The notes below the pieces were generated by a model. It did no database searches. It saw only the letters and a list, made by a program, of their open reading frames with translations, and was not told the DNA's origin. A stretch of DNA of 35,000 nucleotides, taken from NCBI GenBank assembly GCA_905221605.1, contig CAJNDS010002433.1:70001-105000 (forward strand), in the 5' to 3' direction. Shown piece after piece: positions 34,601 to 35,000 of this stretch. The position numbers and the translations under genes are program-made. Origin of the DNA: Symbiodinium natans. Taxonomy: Eukaryota; Sar; Dinophyceae; Suessiales; Symbiodiniaceae. The stretch's first letter is position 1. Every line of letters starts with the position of its first letter.

Positions 34601-34678
34601 CCTAAACCCCAAACCCCTCCGCGTCCAGAGACCCAGGGGCTCCGGCGGCTGCGCCTCGAGGGCTCGCCGGCCCGAGGC
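22587..34678 (+). CDS. ECD: Ecdysoneless (ECD/SGT1) family protein, partial multi-exon gene
   Basis: Joined by eye from about 12 exons; the gene runs off the right edge. ECD proteins are conserved eukaryotic factors linked to cell-cycle control, transcription and, through PRPF8 and the R2TP co-chaperone, spliceosome assembly. The spliced reading gives, in family order: a short N-terminal piece, LLADLDQ-YLWHRDRFVL, EPHLAGHLRIG-DGTEDEWF, VVHLLRHLTAQCPDV, CRVVDADGEILLIE, then AALAAPRWVTPANAERRC-W, LRHGVVHLLPRP and LPLKE-GLRRL. The EDEWF.V..LL, D.DGE.LLIEAA and P.W..P.NA.RR.W..HG..H..P blocks are diagnostic. Introns mix GC donors with clear GT donors, all with AG|G acceptors. The gene lies downstream of the MscS gene in the same direction, about 1 kb away. 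Start and first two exons are tentative. Confidence 0.85.
22708..22798. mobile_element. Family B element
   Basis: TTGGGATGTTTCCCCCTTAG ... TTAAGGACTGTTAGTATCTG ... GAGCATCC. Same ends and arms as the copies at 9133 and 32795. Confidence 0.78.
24671..24843. mobile_element. Family B-like region, longer and rearranged
   Basis: Begins TTGGGATGTTCACCC. Inside are repeated ACTAGGGGG(G)...ATCCC(T/A)TAAT blocks and a 12-G run; the right terminal repeat is not clear. Confidence 0.5.
24880..24918 (+). CDS. ECD gene, N-terminal exon (VYFDGAAAVPPEE)
   Basis: Acceptor ACGTTGCAG|GTC; VYFDGAAAVPPEE, then a GTACGC donor in phase 0, agreeing with the exon at 26340. The V.Y......P start is compatible with ECD N-termini but is not diagnostic. 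Confidence 0.55.
25005..25170. repeat. Near-perfect CCCTAAA array
   Basis: About 23 heptads with few variants, in an ECD intron. Confidence 0.95.
25283..25525. repeat. TTTAGGG array with GCTTAGGG subfamily
   Basis: TTTAGGG heptads to about 25395, then octamers GCTTAGGG repeated at 25415-25450 and 25481-25510. Confidence 0.9.
25546..25742 (+). CDS. Unassigned exon-like open frame
   Basis: After GTTGTTGCCAG an open frame of about 65 codons runs to TAG at 25740-25742. It contains PADLVKIAIEKANAMIAR, a helical stretch, and a run of six prolines near the end. Composition is codon-like, yet its entry phase (1) does not fit the ECD exons on either side. It could be an alternative or terminal exon of a separate transcript, or an extra exon with splice sites I cannot place. 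Confidence 0.45.
25743..26339. other. Intron: degenerate G/T-rich sequence and short arrays
   Basis: 25743-25970 is G/T-rich and mostly degenerate; CCCTAAA variants at 25980-26060 and 26235-26287; TTTAGGG at 26288-26310. Confidence 0.65.
26340..26371 (+). CDS. ECD gene, exon encoding VFDLLLADLD
   Basis: CCTACAG|GTC; VFDLLLADLD and a split Gln codon before a GC donor (GCGGCT). Joined to the next exon it gives LLADLDQYLWHRDRF, the L......YIW..DPF pattern of ECD proteins. Confidence 0.75.
26372..26722. other. Intron: unique DNA and one TTTAGGG array
   Basis: Unique and degenerate heptad sequence to 26655, then TTTAGGG at 26659-26712. Confidence 0.65.
26723..27078 (+). other. Unique region with three overlapping open frames
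   Basis: All three + frames are open for 70-108 codons in this unique segment, and none shows a motif I recognise. Because it sits between two well-placed ECD exons, it is intron in the current model. It is among the longer stretches free of telomeric repeat. Confidence 0.25.
27103..27212. mobile_element. Possible inverted-repeat element
   Basis: CAGTAAACTCCA and TGGAGTTTATTG, with flanking TTGGGGTCC / GGCCCCAAC, are inverted copies. The outer boundaries are unclear. Confidence 0.35.
27536..27581 (+). CDS. ECD gene, exon encoding YLWHRDRFVLERLPQ
   Basis: GCTCACAG|G completes Gln, then YLWHRDRFVLERLPQ. YIWQ.DPF.L is an ECD signature. The 3' end is unclear: a GT donor after TTT (27560), a GC donor after 27569 or a GA donor near 27582 can each be joined to the next exon. 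Confidence 0.8.
27582..28572. other. Intron with an alternating variant telomeric array and C run
   Basis: TTTCGGG/TTTAGGG array at 27857-28002, 18 C at 28003-28020, unique DNA 28180-28330 containing a 9-G run, degenerate heptads elsewhere. Confidence 0.75.
27857..28002. repeat. TTTCGGG/TTTAGGG alternating array
   Basis: TTTCGGG and TTTAGGG units alternate nearly regularly for about 145 bp, giving a 14-bp higher-order repeat. Confidence 0.9.
28573..28603 (+). CDS. ECD gene, exon encoding EPHLAGHLRI
   Basis: TGCAGAG|GAG; EPHLAGHLRI and a Gly codon split before a GC donor (GCAGCA). Together with the next exon it reads PHL.G..R.GD..EDEWF, as in plant and protist ECD proteins. An acceptor 2 nt upstream is also possible. 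Confidence 0.85.
28604..29112. other. Intron: degenerate heptads and unique DNA
   Basis: CCC(C/T)AAA-like sequence at 28640-28770 and 28860-28920; TTTAGGG at 29015-29048; unique DNA elsewhere, no supported gene. Confidence 0.65.
29113..29374 (+). other. Unassigned open frame without ATG near its start
   Basis: Unique GC-rich DNA open on the + strand for about 87 codons, ending GLWLLIVAMVAACAG followed by a basic tail and TAG. It lies within an ECD intron by my model. The minus strand is also open for 66 codons over the same DNA, so either may be chance. Confidence 0.25.
29388..29585. repeat. Tandem array of palindromic 26-bp telomere-like units
   Basis: Units such as ACCCTAAACC-ATGG-ATTAGGGTTTAG join a CCCTAAACC arm head-to-head with a TTAGGGTTTAG arm around a short GGAT centre, repeated about every 26 bp with divergence. 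Confidence 0.8.
29612..29655. repeat. AT-rich dinucleotide tract
   Basis: TATATA-rich low-complexity DNA between the palindromic array and a CCCTAAA array (29670-29764). Confidence 0.9.
29670..29764. repeat. CCCTAAA array
   Basis: Near-perfect heptads ending about 50 bp before the EDEWF exon; a TTTAGGG array (29905-29972) lies on its other side in opposite orientation. Confidence 0.93.
29814..29839 (+). CDS. ECD gene, exon encoding DGTEDEWF
   Basis: TGGCCAG|GC completes Gly, then DGTEDEWF, the most conserved ECD motif. A GT donor (GTACCG) after TTT gives EDEWF-VVHLL in phase; using a later donor would break the conserved spacing. Only 26 nt long. Confidence 0.9.
29979..30040. mobile_element. 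Family B element, short form
   Basis: CCCCCATACTAACTGTCCTTA and TAAGGACTGTTAGCAGAAGG form a near-perfect hairpin with a 2-bp loop. Telomeric arrays abut it on both sides. Confidence 0.72.
30180..30226 (+). CDS. ECD gene, exon encoding VVHLLRHLTAQCPDV
   Basis: GTCTGAG|GTG; VVHLLRHLTAQCPDV and a split Ala codon before a GT donor (GTGGGG). Matches VVYLL..LT..FP.. in ECD. The phase agrees with the next exon. Confidence 0.9.
30442..30640. repeat. Homogenised CCCTGAA array
   Basis: After a few CCCTAAA units, about 16 of 18 consecutive heptads are CCCTGAA, between the exons at 30180 and 30670. Confidence 0.92.
30670..30712 (+). CDS. ECD gene, exon encoding CRVVDADGEILLIE
   Basis: CTCGGAG|G; CRVVDADGEILLIE. 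The V.D.DGEFLLIEAA motif is a hallmark of ECD. A GT donor (GTTCGC) follows GAG in phase 0, and the next exon supplies AA. Confidence 0.93.
31049..31092. mobile_element. Family A element, truncated by CCCTAAA array
   Basis: AGGTTCATGGGTACTTATA through AATTATAAGTCTACTTCTA, then straight into the 255-bp CCCTAAA array where family members would read TAACC. Confidence 0.75.
31090..31345. repeat. CCCTAAA array, about 36 units
   Basis: Near-perfect, with two slight variants near 31198-31216. It abuts a truncated inverted-repeat element on its left side. Confidence 0.95.
31372..31444. mobile_element. Family A element, truncated by TTTAGGG array
   Basis: TGCTTGGAGGTTCGGGGTAC through CCCCTAAGTAGGTTA, then GGGTTTAGGG. 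The break falls exactly at GGTTA, the sequence that a telomeric repeat would extend. Confidence 0.78.
31699..31754 (+). CDS. ECD gene, exon encoding AALAAPRWVTPANAERRC
   Basis: CCTGCTAG|GCG; AALAAPRWVTPANAERRC, matching IEAA..LP.WL.P.NA.NRVW. A Trp codon is split before a GC donor (GCCCGC). Phase 2 exit fits the exon at 32515. Confidence 0.92.
31755..32514. other. Intron: TTTTAGGG octamers, unique DNA, CCCTAAA array
   Basis: Irregular TTTTAGGG/TATAGGG units at 31790-31890, unique DNA 31895-32350 (a short ATG frame at 32298 is unsupported), CCCTAAA at 32390-32478. Confidence 0.7.
32515..32554 (+). CDS. ECD gene, exon encoding LRHGVVHLLPRPQ
   Basis: CTCAGCAG|G completes Trp, then LRHGVVHLLPRPQ, equivalent to the W..HG.LHIIP segment of ECD. 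GT donor GTGACG; a GC donor 7 nt earlier is possible. An inverted-repeat element begins 8 bp downstream. Confidence 0.87.
32562..32768. mobile_element. Family A element interrupted by TTTAGGG array
   Basis: ACTTGGAGGTTCATATGGTA to GCCTGAACCTCCAAGTA. A TTTAGGG array at about 32602-32658 lies between AATTTTTGCTG and CAACTGTACTTACAA of the element. Confidence 0.8.
32795..32901. mobile_element. Family B element
   Basis: TTGGGATGCTCCCCCTTATA ... ATTAAGGACTGTTAGCATAA ... GAACATCCCAA; a 101-codon minus-strand frame (32736-33041) overlaps it and is an artefact. Confidence 0.78.
33704..33727 (+). CDS. ECD gene, exon encoding AQQLPLKE
   Basis: GGGGGAG|GCC; AQQLPLKE, GC donor (GCGCAG), phase 0 to 0. 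Fits the LTL..AL/GL region after the P.P linker in ECD. The frame stays open to 33747 (AQPEIR), so the 3' end could lie there. Confidence 0.6.
33755..34070. repeat. TTTAGGG array and GGGGTTTCA/GGGGTTTAA nonamers
   Basis: Broken TTTAGGG to about 33880, then seven GGGGTTTCA nonamers (33965-34030) switching abruptly to GGGGTTTAA units to 34070. The FKGFKGF-like open frames are translations of this. Confidence 0.92.
34172..34261. mobile_element. Short element with perfect 13-bp terminal inverted repeats
   Basis: CTTAAGAACCCCA at the left and TGGGGTTCTTAAG at the right bound 90 bp of AT-rich DNA. No second copy seen in this window. Confidence 0.65.
34262..34636. other. Intron: unique DNA then degenerate CCCTAAA
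   Basis: 34262-34410 is unique (one + frame open with no recognised motif); 34415-34612 is CCC(T/C/G)AAA repeat. Confidence 0.65.
34637..34678 (+). CDS. ECD gene, exon encoding GLRRLRLEGSPARG
   Basis: AGACCCAG|GGG; GLRRLRLEGSPAR and onward to a telomeric array at 34681. After LPLKE it gives LPLKE-GLRRL, plausible for the family. The donor cannot be fixed (several GC, and GT at the array). Confidence 0.5.
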
Positions 34679-34680
34679 GG

Positions 34681-35000
34681 AGGGTTTAGGGTTTAGGGTT
34701 TAGGGTTTAGGGTTTAGGGTTTAGGGTTTAGGGTGTCGCAATGGAGGGGGTGCGCTGGTGTTAAAGCACTCAGGCGTGCGCTCCGACTTGTGCATTCCCA
34801 CCCCCTGCTTGCGCTCCAGCCTCGTCTCGAAACTTTGCGGGTTTGGGGTTTCCTTGGCTTTCTGGTCGTGGGGGGTTTCTGGTTTCCCTGCTTGGGCAAG
34901 GTTGAGGGTGGCAGGGTCCGATGCCCTCTTACCTGTTCCACAATGGCTTCTCGGAGTCTGGGTAGTTTGAAGGTCTAGGGTTTAGAGTTTGGGTGGAATT
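34681..35000. other. TTTAGGG array and unique right edge
   Basis: TTTAGGG at 34681-34735, then unique DNA with short overlapping open frames on both strands (34733-34978) in which I see no recognised motif. The next ECD exon probably lies outside the window. Confidence 0.6.

Overview
This is nuclear DNA from a eukaryote, most likely a dinoflagellate or a close alveolate relative. The evidence is GC-rich coding exons, introns that mostly begin with GC, acceptors that read AG|G, two genes head to tail on one strand, and TTTAGGG-type telomeric repeats throughout. The assignment is an inference; no rRNA, tRNA or spliced-leader sequence was recognised.

The apparent long open frames are mostly translations of repeats. 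The real coding content is two multi-exon genes on the + strand, cut into exons of about 17-108 nt. I found them by joining short open stretches that start after AG|G and end before GC or GT, and by checking that phases agree and that the joined protein follows a known family.

Gene 1 (about 1.2-21.5 kb) is an MscS-family mechanosensitive ion channel. Thirteen consecutive exons (9463-17268) give an unbroken pore helix and MscS beta/C-terminal domain. Upstream exons add hydrophobic segments with lower confidence. Downstream exons (17586-21533) add a charged coiled-coil-like tail and a TGA stop. Every junction that reading frame and homology fix in this gene is GC-AG.

Gene 2 (about 22.6 kb to beyond the right edge) is an Ecdysoneless (ECD/SGT1) family protein. 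Its exons spell the family's YLW...F, GD..EDEWF, D.DGE.LLIE.A and NA.RRCW-like blocks in the right order. Its introns mix GC and GT donors. About the first 160-200 residues lie in the window.

Introns and the intergenic gap (about 1 kb) are built from interstitial (CCCTAAA)n/(TTTAGGG)n arrays in both orientations, degenerate or homogenised variants of them, homopolymer runs, microsatellites and several families of short inverted-repeat (MITE-like) elements. In one element family the copies are split or truncated by telomeric arrays, often at a GGTTA or AACCC sequence inside the element. This suggests that telomeric repeats were added to, or expanded within, pre-existing elements. A tandem array of palindromic 26-bp units at 29.39-29.59 kb is a further unusual structure.
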